Below are positions 20,250 to 28,341 of a stretch of DNA of 64,000 nucleotides, one piece after another. Positions within the stretch are counted from its first letter, which is position 1; each line of letters begins with the position of its first letter. Made by a program: the position numbers and the translations under genes. The notes under the pieces were generated by a model. It did not search any database. It saw only the letters and a program-made list of their open reading frames with translations, and was not told where the DNA came from. The stretch lies in NCBI GenBank assembly GCA_023413895.1, contig JAEZOU010000005.1, positions 25,047-89,046 of the forward strand, in the 5' to 3' direction. Source of the DNA: Bacteroidota bacterium. Its GTDB lineage: Bacteria > Bacteroidota > Bacteroidia > Bacteroidales > WCHB1-69.

Positions 20250-21245
20250 ATGGATACAGTTTTAAGTGGAATTAGACCTACGGGATTTCTGCATTTGGGA
20301 AATTATTTTGGTGCGCTTCGCAATTTTATTAAGATGCAGGAGGAGAATGATTGTTATTTTTTTGTTGCGGATTACCATTCGCTAACGACTCACCCTGAGG
20401 CGAAAGAGTTGAATTATCATATTAAGAATGTAATTATTGATTACATAGCTTCAGGTTTAGACCCAGAGAAAGCAACTTTGTATGTTCAGAGTGATGTTCC
20501 CGAGGTTTGCGAGCTGAGTTTGTTGATGTCGATGAATGTTTATGTTGGTGAATTACAACGTGTCAGTTCTTTTAAAGAAAAAGTTCGTCGCCAGCCGAAT
20601 AATGTGAATGCGGGATTGTTGACTTATCCCATTTTGATGGCATCTGATATTTTGTTGCATCGAGCAGACAAAGTTCCTGTGGGTAAAGATCAGGAGCAAC
20701 ATTTGGAGATGACACGTGACTTTGCGCAGCGCTTTAATCATATATATGGTGTGGAATATTTCAAATTGCCGGTAGCCTATAATTTTGGAGAAGAGTTGGT
20801 GAAAATTCCAGGTTTAGATGGATCAACCAAAATGTCGAAATCGGATACGGGAATGTCGTGTATTTATCTTTCAGATTCTCCAGAGTTGATTAAAAAGAAA
20901 GTTATGAAGGCAGTTTCAGACTCTGGTCCTACGGAACCGAATCAACCGAAATCGCAGTCGGTTGAGAATTTGTTTCAATTGATGCGAGCTGTTTCGGCAC
21001 CCGAAACGTTAGCATTTTTTGAAGAGCAGTATAATAATTGTCAAATTCGTTATGGAGATATGAAAAAGCAGTTGGCTGTAGATATAACCAATTGTGTAGC
21101 TCCGATTTATGAACGGATTATGGAGTTGCGAAGCGATGATGATTATATACGGAAAGTGGTGAAAAGAGGTGCTGAAAAAGCTCGTGAAAGTGCGCAGAAA
21201 ACGATTCGAGATGTGCGAGAAATTATTGGAATTAGAGCTATTTAA
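20250..21245 (+). CDS. trpS: Tryptophanyl-tRNA synthetase
   Basis: The 331-residue protein starts MDTVLSGIRPTGFLHLGNYF, giving the HIGH-equivalent HLGN motif at once; an upstream ATG at 20196 would add 18 unrelated residues. The KMSKS motif is STKMSKSD, and other family blocks are FVADYHSLTTHP, LSLLMSMNV, YPILMASDILLHRADKVPVGKDQEQHLE (in parts) and the C-terminal TNCVAPIYERI. Length and order fit class Ic TrpRS. The gene is monocistronic: it stands alone on its strand and is followed within 6 bases by a strong hairpin terminator. Confidence 0.95.
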   Translation: MDTVLSGIRPTGFLHLGNYFGALRNFIKMQEENDCYFFVADYHSLTTHPEAKELNYHIKNVIIDYIASGLDPEKATLYVQSDVPEVCELSLLMSMNVYVGELQRVSSFKEKVRRQPNNVNAGLLTYPILMASDILLHRADKVPVGKDQEQHLEMTRDFAQRFNHIYGVEYFKLPVAYNFGEELVKIPGLDGSTKMSKSDTGMSCIYLSDSPELIKKKVMKAVSDSGPTEPNQPKSQSVENLFQLMRAVSAPETLAFFEEQYNNCQIRYGDMKKQLAVDITNCVAPIYERIMELRSDDDYIRKVVKRGAEKARESAQKTIRDVREIIGIRAI

Positions 21246-21250
21246 TATAA

Positions 21251-21281
21251 GAGAGAGCGATGCAAATCGCTCTCTCTTTTT
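21251..21281 (+). terminator. Rho-independent terminator after trpS
   Basis: GAGAGAGCGAT (21251-21261) and ATCGCTCTCTC (21266-21276) form a perfect 11-bp stem with a GCAA tetraloop, followed by a T-run. Confidence 0.9.
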
Positions 21282-21352
21282 ATCCGAATTATGGATTGTT
21301 TATTGCTGAAGGTTTCAGGGAATTACTTAACGTATTGCGAATTAATGCGTTA

Positions 21353-21587
21353 GGGATTGGAGCGGTTATGAGCCGCGTAATAAGAGTTTAGTATCAAGTA
21401 ATTAGAGTTTAGAACTGAGATTTTGAGATTGATTATTGCGCGAGAATGAGCGGCGAAATTTGAGCGGAAAGCCCGACGGCGCGTGCGAGGGCATAATTAG
21501 AATCGGAATTTCAATACTGCATAAAAACAGTGGTCGTGATTATGCGTAGAAAATAGTTGCGGGGGATGAAGCGCCGGAACGCCCAAA
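21353..21587 (+). repeat. GC-rich structured intergenic repeat, copy A
   Basis: This 235-base stretch has no coding frame and is far richer in G and C than the rest of the region. It shares with copy B (57297-57470) a 5' block ending AGCGGTTATGAGC, a central block GAAATTTGAGCGGA followed by AGCCCGACGGCG, and a 3' end with CGCCCAAAT. GCCGC (21372-21376) pairs with GCGGC (21450-21454), just before the central block; CGGCGC (21477-21482) pairs with GCGCCG (21571-21576). The first helix is kept in copy B by two compensatory base-pair changes. The element lies between the trpS terminator and the 3' end of ansA. The strand is assigned by the order of blocks I remember from other Bacteroidota genomes and is tentative. 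Confidence 0.75.
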
Positions 21588-21600
21588 TAATCATTATAGA

Positions 21601-22638
21601 TTACTCATTTACAGTCATTTCTCCACGTAGAGACACAGACATTAGGTTGCGAACTTCTTCGTGGCTGTAGTTGGAACCCAGCAGATACATCATTTTACAT
21701 ACGGCAGCTTCGGTAGTGATGTCGTAGCCGCTAATTACGCCAATATCTTTCAAGTGTACACTAGTTTCGTAGCGTCCAAGTTCGACGGTGCCGCCTCCTT
21801 TACATTGTGTAATACTTACGATATGGATACCTTTTTGGCAAGCTGATTCTAGAATTTCGAGGAATTCCGGGTCTGATGGTGCATTACCAGAACCATAAGT
21901 TTCCATTATGGCAGCTTTTATATTGGACTTTAGCAGGATAGTGCGTAAGAGTTCCTTGTTGATGCCAGGATAAAGTTTGATGACTGCGATGTTTTTATCC
22001 ATCTTTTTATACAAAATCAGCTCTTTCTTTTCTGTTTCGTGGTGGATGTATTTGTCGTTATATTTAATATTTACGCCTACTTCAGCCAATTTGGGATAGT
22101 TGGCAGACATAAAGGCGTTGAAGTCTTCAGCATTGTCTTTATAGGTTCGATTTCCGCGGTATAGGGCGTTTTCGAAGTAGATACAGACCTCCTGCACACG
22201 AGGTTTCCCGTTGATAGAGTCTGCGGCGATTTCGATTGAGTTTAAGATATTTTCGCGTCCATCAGTGCGCATTACACCGAGTGGTAATTGTGAACCTGTC
22301 AGAATTACGGGTTTGTCCAGATTTTCTAATAGGAAAGATAGTGCAGAAGCGGTATATGACATTGTATCGGTGCCGTGTAATACAACAAAACCATTGTAAT
22401 CTTGGTAATTTTTATGGATCAGTGTTGCTAATCGAATCCAGAAATTAGGGTTGATATTTGAGGAATCGATAAGTGGCTTCATTGTTTTGAATGTGATTTC
22501 GGCATCAAGAAGATTGAGCATGGGAAGTTCTTTGTAGATGCTTTTGAATGCGCAAGGAGTCCATGCGTTGTCTTTTTTATTAAGCACCATTCCGATTGTT
22601 CCACCGGTATAAATTACAAGGATTTTTTTTCTAGACAT
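21601..22638 (-). CDS. ansA: Type I (cytoplasmic-type) L-asparaginase
   Basis: The 345-residue protein begins MSRKKILVIYTGGTIGM, containing the first catalytic Thr loop (TGGTIG). The second catalytic motif is VVLHGTDTMSYTA, and GSQLPLGVMRTDGREN follows, as in the type I asparaginase family. No signal peptide is present, so the protein is cytoplasmic. It hydrolyses Asn to Asp and ammonia. I start at the ATG at 22638; an upstream TTG at 22647 would add three residues. It is the third gene of a minus-strand run rlmB-phosphodiesterase-ansA with gaps of 6 and 15 bases. Confidence 0.93.
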   Translation of the reverse strand: MSRKKILVIYTGGTIGMVLNKKDNAWTPCAFKSIYKELPMLNLLDAEITFKTMKPLIDSSNINPNFWIRLATLIHKNYQDYNGFVVLHGTDTMSYTASALSFLLENLDKPVILTGSQLPLGVMRTDGRENILNSIEIAADSINGKPRVQEVCIYFENALYRGNRTYKDNAEDFNAFMSANYPKLAEVGVNIKYNDKYIHHETEKKELILYKKMDKNIAVIKLYPGINKELLRTILLKSNIKAAIMETYGSGNAPSDPEFLEILESACQKGIHIVSITQCKGGGTVELGRYETSVHLKDIGVISGYDITTEAAVCKMMYLLGSNYSHEEVRNLMSVSLRGEMTVNE

Positions 22639-22653
22639 AATTGACAAATTTCA

Positions 22654-23160
22654 TTATTTAACCATAATAGTTTTAGGTTCGTCCCATACTTCGAGGTTTG
22701 ACAACACTTTACCGTTAATGTCGAAGCGCAAGAAAGTGAGTTGTGTATGGATTCCATATCTTCCTGCAGCGCCAGGATTAATGAATAGGCATCCGAAGTC
22801 TGTGTCATTTTTCACTCTCAATATGTGTGAGTGTCCTGCTACTATAATTGTTGGTTTTTCACGTTTGATAATTTCGAGAGCTTCCGGGGTGTATTTTCCT
22901 GGTTTTCCCACGATATGGCGTAGCATTACTTTATGTTCTTGACAATTGAAGATGAGGGTTTCGTTTCCATTACCACCACGGAACTCCCAGCCGTCGCAGT
23001 TTCCGTAAACGAAACGGACTTTTGAGATAGCTTCCAGTTCCGTAAGAACATCTATACTACCAATGTCGCCGGCGTGCCAAATTTCATCGCATTCGCCGAA
23101 AAAATCGAACAATTTAGGGTGGGTATAACCATGAGTATCGGAGAGGATTCCTATTTTCAT
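22654..23160 (-). CDS. YfcE/MJ0936-type metallophosphoesterase
   Basis: The 168-residue protein has the small calcineurin-like phosphoesterase motifs: GILSDTHG (metal site), IWHAGDIGS, VYGNCDGW and VAGHSH followed by INPGAAGRYG. Family members hydrolyse phosphodiester bonds with two metal ions; the physiological substrate is usually unknown. There is no signal peptide. It lies in the middle of the rlmB-ansA run, 6 bases after rlmB and 15 bases before ansA. Confidence 0.9.
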   Translation of the reverse strand: MKIGILSDTHGYTHPKLFDFFGECDEIWHAGDIGSIDVLTELEAISKVRFVYGNCDGWEFRGGNGNETLIFNCQEHKVMLRHIVGKPGKYTPEALEIIKREKPTIIVAGHSHILRVKNDTDFGCLFINPGAAGRYGIHTQLTFLRFDINGKVLSNLEVWDEPKTIMVK

Positions 23161-23166
23161 AGCGGT

Positions 23167-23904
23167 TTAGTTGTTGTGTCGTTGTTTTACCACTTCGAAA
23201 AGGAGAATTCCTGTTGCTACGGAAACATTAAGTGATTTGATAGTTCCCACCATTGGAATTTGCACAGAGTCGTTACATTCGCGTTGGTAATCCCAAGCAA
23301 TACCTTCATATTCGTTTCCCATAATTAGAGCGAGAGGAGTTTTAAGGTCTTTTTCGAAGTAGAAATGTTTCGCTTTTTCGGTAACAGCCACTACTTCTAT
23401 TCCACTATTTTGTAAGAAATGAATCACTTCGATTAGGTTACTATGACGGCAAATTGGGATTTTGTGGAGAGCGCCGCACGAACTTTTTACAGCATCATCG
23501 TTCAATTGTGCGCCCCCTTTTAAAGGAAGTACAATTGCGTCAACGCCAGCGCATTCGGCAGATCGAGAAATCGCACCGATATTTCTAACATCAGTAATCT
23601 TATCCAAAATCAAGATAAATGGAGTACGCCCTTCTTCAAAAATAGTAGGTACAATGTTATAAATGTCGTGGTACTCAATGGATGAAATGAAAGCAATTAC
23701 GCCTTGGTGGTTGTTGCGTGTAAACTTATTTAACTTCTCAATGGGAACATATTGAAAAGGAATTTTATTTTCTCGAACCATAATAAAAAGTTCGCGAAAG
23801 AGTTCACCTTTTAATCCTTTTTGAATGAGAACTTTGTCGATAGTTTTCCCGCTTTCAATCGCTTCCATAATAGGGCGAATTCCGTAGATGGTATTATCTT
23901 GCAT
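23167..23904 (-). CDS. rlmB: 23S rRNA (guanosine-2'-O-)-methyltransferase, SpoU/TrmH family
   Basis: The 245-residue protein has an N-terminal substrate-binding domain (YGIRPIMEAIESG, IPFQYVPIEKLNKFTRNNHQG) and a C-terminal SPOUT knot: DKITDVRNIGAISRSAECAGV, ALIMGNEYEGI and VGTIKSLNVSVATGILLFE. The pattern matches RlmB, which methylates G2251 in the P-loop of 23S rRNA, rather than tRNA-specific TrmH, because the N-terminal domain is present. It opens the minus-strand operon. A CAAAATTA box (minus-strand TAATTTTG) at 23926-23933 may be its -7 element. Confidence 0.92.
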   Translation of the reverse strand: MQDNTIYGIRPIMEAIESGKTIDKVLIQKGLKGELFRELFIMVRENKIPFQYVPIEKLNKFTRNNHQGVIAFISSIEYHDIYNIVPTIFEEGRTPFILILDKITDVRNIGAISRSAECAGVDAIVLPLKGGAQLNDDAVKSSCGALHKIPICRHSNLIEVIHFLQNSGIEVVAVTEKAKHFYFEKDLKTPLALIMGNEYEGIAWDYQRECNDSVQIPMVGTIKSLNVSVATGILLFEVVKQRHNN

Positions 23905-23992
23905 TCCAATTACATTTTAAAACTGCAAAATTACGTTTTTTTTACACGTCTGCTTCCTATTTTTGTGCAGTTTATACAAATTATTTTTGAAA

Positions 23993-24022
23993 TTTGCTGT
24001 AAGAGAAAAAAATATATCTTTG
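23993..24022 (+). promoter_or_regulatory. Promoter of rseP
   Basis: TTTG at 23993-23996 and TATCTTTG at 24015-24022 are separated by 18 bases, close to the Bacteroidota consensus. Transcription would start near 24029, about 75 bases before the ATG. Confidence 0.55.
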
Positions 24023-24102
24023 CCACCTTGATTTAAAAAAGTTTTATTAGAGTTTAAAGTGCTGGAAAATAACACGATATATTATTATACAGATTGTAGA
24101 AT

Positions 24103-25476
24103 ATGAAAATTTTAGGATTAATTGCAAGTTTGGCATTTTTGGTAATTACGCACGAATTTGGACATTACATTTTTGCGCGTATTTTCAAAACAAGAGTAGA
24201 GAGATTTTATATTTTCTTCAATTGGGGATTTTCTTTGATGAGAATGAAGAAAATTGAAGGGAAATATCGTTTTAGTTTTTTTTCAAAGGAAGCTCCCGAG
24301 GAGTGGAAGGAGTATCCAGATTCTACGGAATGGGGAATAGGTTGGTTACCATTGGGTGGCTATTGCTCCATTGCAGGAATGATAGACGAGACGCAATCTG
24401 CTGAAGATATGGCTTCGGAGCCCCAACCTTGGGAATTTCGTTCGAAGCCGGCTTGGCAACGTTTTTTTATCATTATCGGTGGGGTGTTTATGAATTTTCT
24501 TTCTGCCATCATCATTTATGCAGCAATGCTAGGAACTTGGGGAAAAGAGTATATTCCAATTAATGATTGTAAATATGGACTTCATTTCTCTGAAGTCGGG
24601 AGAAACTTAGGATTTCAGTCAGGCGATAATATTGTTATGGTAGATGGAGATTCTGCAGTGGATATGAGTTCGTTTTTGAGAAAAGTTTACTTTAAGGGGC
24701 CTTTTGATGTTGTAGTGAAACGAGGAGAGCAATTTGTTACGATTCAAATTCCTGAAAAGTTTGCTAAACGTAACTTTAAACAGATTTCGGGAATGCCTTT
24801 CTGTAGCTATAACTTCCCGTTTGTTGTAGATTCTATTTTGCCAGATTTTCCAGCCGCTGAAGCAGGTTTGATGGAAGGAGATAGTATTGTGATGATTAAT
24901 AGTGAGTGTAATTCGTATTTTCCTTCTATTCAGGAATATATGTATTATAATGGAGGTGAAGAAGTTGCTTTGTCATTATATCGTGGAGACTCGCTAATAA
25001 CTCAAGATGTTCAAATTAATAATGAAGGAAAAATTGGTGTCCTTCCTGTTTATTATACACAATATCTTGATACAAAAAAAGAGGAATTTGGTTTCTTCTC
25101 TTCTATTTCAAATGGCTTTAAAATGGCTATTGATCAGTTGAAGTTCTATGTGGAACAATTTTCTGTTGTTTTTACGAAAGAGGGTGCAAAGCAATTAGGC
25201 GGTTTCGGAACAATGGGAAAACTTTTCCCTAACACTTGGGATTGGTATCAATTCTGGAATACAACAGCTTTGTTTGCTATTATTTTGGCGTTTATGAATA
25301 TTGTGCCGATTCCTGGTCTTGATGGTGGCTATTTGATGTTTATCCTTTATGAGATGATTACGCGTAAAAAGCCAGGTGATAAATTTATAACATACGCAAA
25401 TGCTGTCGGAATGATCCTAATTTTAGCCTTGGTACTTTATGCTAATGGAATGGACGTAATTAGAGCATTCAGATAA
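24103..25476 (+). CDS. rseP: RIP metalloprotease RseP (site-2 protease family)
   Basis: This 457-residue inner-membrane protein has the zinc motif HEFGH in the first helix (about residues 17-21), a central helix near FFIIIGGVFMNFLSAIIIYA with the family's N-F-x-x-A pattern, two PDZ-like regions (about 160-230 and 240-310), and the third zinc ligand in NIVPIPGLDGGYL near the C-terminus. Site-2 proteases cut membrane-embedded anti-sigma factors or signal-peptide remnants. It could act on an anti-sigma protein such as the one at 43793, but that is inference only. It has its own promoter and lies just before a tRNA gene. Confidence 0.94.
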   Translation: MKILGLIASLAFLVITHEFGHYIFARIFKTRVERFYIFFNWGFSLMRMKKIEGKYRFSFFSKEAPEEWKEYPDSTEWGIGWLPLGGYCSIAGMIDETQSAEDMASEPQPWEFRSKPAWQRFFIIIGGVFMNFLSAIIIYAAMLGTWGKEYIPINDCKYGLHFSEVGRNLGFQSGDNIVMVDGDSAVDMSSFLRKVYFKGPFDVVVKRGEQFVTIQIPEKFAKRNFKQISGMPFCSYNFPFVVDSILPDFPAAEAGLMEGDSIVMINSECNSYFPSIQEYMYYNGGEEVALSLYRGDSLITQDVQINNEGKIGVLPVYYTQYLDTKKEEFGFFSSISNGFKMAIDQLKFYVEQFSVVFTKEGAKQLGGFGTMGKLFPNTWDWYQFWNTTALFAIILAFMNIVPIPGLDGGYLMFILYEMITRKKPGDKFITYANAVGMILILALVLYANGMDVIRAFR

Positions 25477-25488
25477 AAATGAATTTTG

Positions 25489-25521
25489 TTTGAGAGTGCA
25501 TAGAAAAATTATGTACTTTTG
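25489..25521 (+). promoter_or_regulatory. Promoter of tRNA-Gln
   Basis: TTTG (25489-25492) and TACTTTTG (25514-25521) are 21 bases apart, a close match to the Bacteroidota promoter pattern. The predicted start near 25528 is 10 bases before the tRNA. Confidence 0.6.
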
Positions 25522-25537
25522 CACCCTCAAATAAAAC

Positions 25538-25608
25538 TGCCTTGTGGTGTAATGGTAGCACAGCAGATTCTGGTTCTGTTTGTCTGGGTTCGAGTCCTAG
25601 CGGGGCAA
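25538..25608 (+). tRNA. tRNA-Gln (anticodon CTG)
   Basis: The cloverleaf folds fully: acceptor arms TGCCTTG and CGGGGCA (25601-25607) with two G-U pairs, D-stem GTGT/GCAC around a loop with GG and A21, anticodon stem GCAGA/TCTGT with loop TTCTGGT, and T-stem CTGGG/CCTAG with loop TTCGAGT. Anticodon positions 34-36 read CTG, which decodes CAG (Gln). The discriminator base is A and the 3' CCA is not encoded (the DNA reads A-CA-TA). The gene has its own promoter and terminator. Confidence 0.93.
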
Positions 25609-25611
25609 CAT

Positions 25612-25640
25612 AACGCTGTCGGAAGACAGCGTTTTTTTTT
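25612..25640 (+). terminator. Rho-independent terminator after tRNA-Gln
   Basis: AACGCTGTC (25612-25620) and GACAGCGTT (25625-25633) form a 9-bp perfect stem with a GGAA tetraloop, followed by a run of T. Confidence 0.9.
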
Positions 25641-25692
25641 CTTATTTTATGAAAGAGTGTGATTTTTAGGATGAAAGTCCCGAAGAATTTCA

Positions 25693-25700
25693 TACCTTTG
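25693..25700 (+). promoter_or_regulatory. Possible -7 box for the ABC-F gene
   Basis: TACCTTTG matches TAnnTTTG and lies 31 bases before the ATG. A TTTT/TTTA stretch stands where the -33 TTG should be, so the match is partial. Confidence 0.35.
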
Positions 25701-25731
25701 CCGAATCATTTATTCCTATTTATCAAGAAAT

Positions 25732-27627
25732 ATGAATTACCTTACTGTTGAACATCTTACTAAATCTTATGGAGAGAAATTGCTCTTTGAGGATATCACT
25801 TTTGGTATAGAAAAAGGGCAGAAAACAGCGTTGATAGCCCGTAACGGAATGGGAAAGTCAACATTGCTAAATATCATTGCAGGAATTGATATTCCAGATA
25901 GTGGTCAGGTAGTAGTGCGAAATGATATATCGGTTTCTTATCTTCCTCAAGTGGAAAGATTTAATGATCATTTCTCGGTAATGGATGTTATCTTTGAGTC
26001 ACAAACGCCAATTGTTCAGGCTGTTAAGGAATATGAAACCTGTTTAACTCTATCTAAAACAGATAACTCTCCCGAGATGATGCAACGAATGGAAAAGGCA
26101 ATGCTAGATATGGATCGTCTCAGTGCGTGGGATATGGAAAGTCGTGCGAAAGAGATCTTATCACGTTTCGGAATAGAAGATGTTTTGCGCAATGTTAATG
26201 AGTTGTCGGGTGGACAGTTGAAGAAAACAATGTTGGCAAAAACATTGATTGCAGATACGGATTTGCTGATTCTTGATGAACCTACAAATCACCTTGATAT
26301 AGAGATGATTGAGTGGCTTGAAGAATATCTATCTACCTCTAATACAACTCTTTTGATGGTAACCCACGATAGATTCTTCTTGGATAAAGTGTGTAATGAT
26401 ATTATTGAAATTGACAATCATAATCTGTATCGTTACAAAGGGAAATATGATTACTATTTGGAGAAAAAAGCTGAGCGAATTGCTAATGAGAATGCGGAAG
26501 CAGAGAAGATTAAGCAGCTATATAAAAGGGAGTTGGAGTGGGTTCACACTTTACCGCAAGCACGGACTTCAAAAGCAAAGGCTCGTATCAATGCATTTGA
26601 AACACTGAAAGAGGAAGCATCGCGCAAAGTGGAAAGTAAACCAACGGGTTTCCATGTTCGTACAGAAAGATTAGGAAATAAAATTTTAGAGATTAATAAC
26701 CTTGATTTCTCCTATCCTAATACTCCTATTTTAACAGATTTCTCATACATTTTTAAAAAAGGTGAAAAATGTGGTGTGGTAGGAAAAAATGGAACAGGAA
26801 AAACAACTCTGCTTAAACTGATTGCAGGAGAACTTCTACCCGATGCAGGAAAAATATCCCCAGGCTTAACTATCCAATTTGGATATTTTTCACAAGATGG
26901 TTTGAAAGTGAAAGGAAATATGCGTGTAATTGATTTGGTGAAACAACATGCAGATGTGATTAGAATGGAGAGCGGAAATTATGTCGGTGCTTCTCAGTTT
27001 TTGAATTATTTCGGATTTAAGTATGAACAGCAATATTCTTACTATGAAGATTTAAGTGGAGGGGAAAAACGAAAACTTCACCTTCTAATTACACTATTGA
27101 AAAACCCCAATTTCTTAATTTTAGATGAGCCAACTAATGATTTTGATATTGATACACTTAACCTTTTGGAAGATTTTCTAGATCACTACAAAGGTTGTTT
27201 GCTGATTGTGTCGCACGATCGTTGGTTTATGAATAAATTGGTGGATCATATTTTTGTTTTTGAAGGTGAAGGGAAGGTAAAAGATTACTATGGAAACTAT
27301 ACCGATTATAGAATTGCACGTGACAAAGAGTTGAAATTGCAGAAACGTGCGGAAAAAGAGCAACGTTTAGCACAAACTTCTGTTGAACAGCCTGTAGAAA
27401 AGCCAGTTTCAAAAAAGATGACCTATAAGGAACGTAAAGAGTTTGAGCAATTGGAGGTGGATATTGAACAATTAGAATTGGAGAAAACAGAGCTTGTGGA
27501 TAAGATGAATAGTGGGGAGGGAACTGCGCAGGATTTACAATGTTGGAGTGAACGTTACGAGGTTGTTGAGGCAAGTTTAGATGAAAAAACGATGCGTTGG
27601 TTAGAGTTAAGTGAAAAAGAATGTTAG
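25732..27627 (+). CDS. ABC-F family ATPase (Uup-like)
   Basis: The 631-residue cytosolic protein has two ABC domains without membrane segments. Domain 1 shows Walker A in NGMGKST, signature LSGGQLKK and Walker B LLILDEPTNHLD; domain 2 shows GKNGTGKTTLL, LSGGEKRKL and LILDEPTNDFD. A linker rich in Lys and Glu joins them, and the last 80 residues form a Uup-type coiled coil (MTYKERKEFEQLEVDIEQLE). ABC-F proteins act on the ribosome in translation or antibiotic resistance; the Uup type is linked to translation and DNA-related phenotypes. It lies 6 bases upstream of rsmE, so the two are probably one transcript. Confidence 0.9.
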   Translation: MNYLTVEHLTKSYGEKLLFEDITFGIEKGQKTALIARNGMGKSTLLNIIAGIDIPDSGQVVVRNDISVSYLPQVERFNDHFSVMDVIFESQTPIVQAVKEYETCLTLSKTDNSPEMMQRMEKAMLDMDRLSAWDMESRAKEILSRFGIEDVLRNVNELSGGQLKKTMLAKTLIADTDLLILDEPTNHLDIEMIEWLEEYLSTSNTTLLMVTHDRFFLDKVCNDIIEIDNHNLYRYKGKYDYYLEKKAERIANENAEAEKIKQLYKRELEWVHTLPQARTSKAKARINAFETLKEEASRKVESKPTGFHVRTERLGNKILEINNLDFSYPNTPILTDFSYIFKKGEKCGVVGKNGTGKTTLLKLIAGELLPDAGKISPGLTIQFGYFSQDGLKVKGNMRVIDLVKQHADVIRMESGNYVGASQFLNYFGFKYEQQYSYYEDLSGGEKRKLHLLITLLKNPNFLILDEPTNDFDIDTLNLLEDFLDHYKGCLLIVSHDRWFMNKLVDHIFVFEGEGKVKDYYGNYTDYRIARDKELKLQKRAEKEQRLAQTSVEQPVEKPVSKKMTYKERKEFEQLEVDIEQLELEKTELVDKMNSGEGTAQDLQCWSERYEVVEASLDEKTMRWLELSEKEC

Positions 27628-27633
27628 AAATTT

Positions 27634-28341
27634 ATGGGACATTATTACATCGAAAATATAGATTCGGATAGTATTATGTTATCACCTGAAGAGTCGAAAC
27701 ATATTGTTAGGGTGATGAGAAAAAAAGTGGGAGATGAGTTACAATTTACAGATGGTAAAGGAGGACGCATACGTGCGCGCATTTCAGTTGCAGAAAAGGA
27801 ACTTTGTGTTGCAGAGGTGTTTGAACGAGAAATGTGTGCAAAACGTTCTATTGGACTACACGTTGCTGTAGCTCCTACAAAAAATCCAGATCGCATGGAG
27901 TGGCTTGTGGAGAAAGCGGTGGAAGTTGGTGTAGAAAAGATTACTTTTTTGCAATGTGAACATTCAGAAAGAAAACGTATCGACCTTGCACGAATGCACA
28001 GAATTGCTATAGCAGCATTGAAACAGTCATCGGCACTATATCTTCCTGAGTTGGTATTTCAAACTTTTGATGAGTTGTTGTCTAGTTTTGACAAAAATGT
28101 AACTAACGGATTTATCGCCTATTGTGAAGCAGATGCGCAATCTCCGCAGTTTATTAAAACGCCATTCTCGGCTGATGAGGTTCTTCTGATAATTGGTCCT
28201 GAGGGTGATTTTTCAGCAGATGAGGTACGAAAAGCAAAGAATATAGGAATTCAACCTGTGAAGTTAGGAAACAAAATCTTGCGCACCGAGACGGCAGCTT
28301 TATACGGAGTATGTGCGTTTGCAATGCGAGAACTTAATTAG
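27634..28341 (+). CDS. rsmE: 16S rRNA (uracil-1498-N3)-methyltransferase
   Basis: The 235-residue protein has an N-terminal PUA-like domain (HIVRVMRKKVGDELQFTDGKGG) and a C-terminal SPOUT knot with PTKNPDRMEWLVEKAVEVGV, IGPEGDFSADEV and LGNKILRTETA. These are the classic RsmE motifs. The enzyme methylates U1498 in the decoding region of 16S rRNA. It is in tandem with the ABC-F ribosome factor, a functional pairing. The last 8 bases overlap the convergent esterase gene. Confidence 0.94.
   Translation: MGHYYIENIDSDSIMLSPEESKHIVRVMRKKVGDELQFTDGKGGRIRARISVAEKELCVAEVFEREMCAKRSIGLHVAVAPTKNPDRMEWLVEKAVEVGVEKITFLQCEHSERKRIDLARMHRIAIAALKQSSALYLPELVFQTFDELLSSFDKNVTNGFIAYCEADAQSPQFIKTPFSADEVLLIIGPEGDFSADEVRKAKNIGIQPVKLGNKILRTETAALYGVCAFAMRELN

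Noticed and set aside
25469..25693. A 74-codon minus-strand frame crossing the tRNA-Gln gene
   Set aside because: It reads through the tRNA and its terminator in antisense, so it is not coding.
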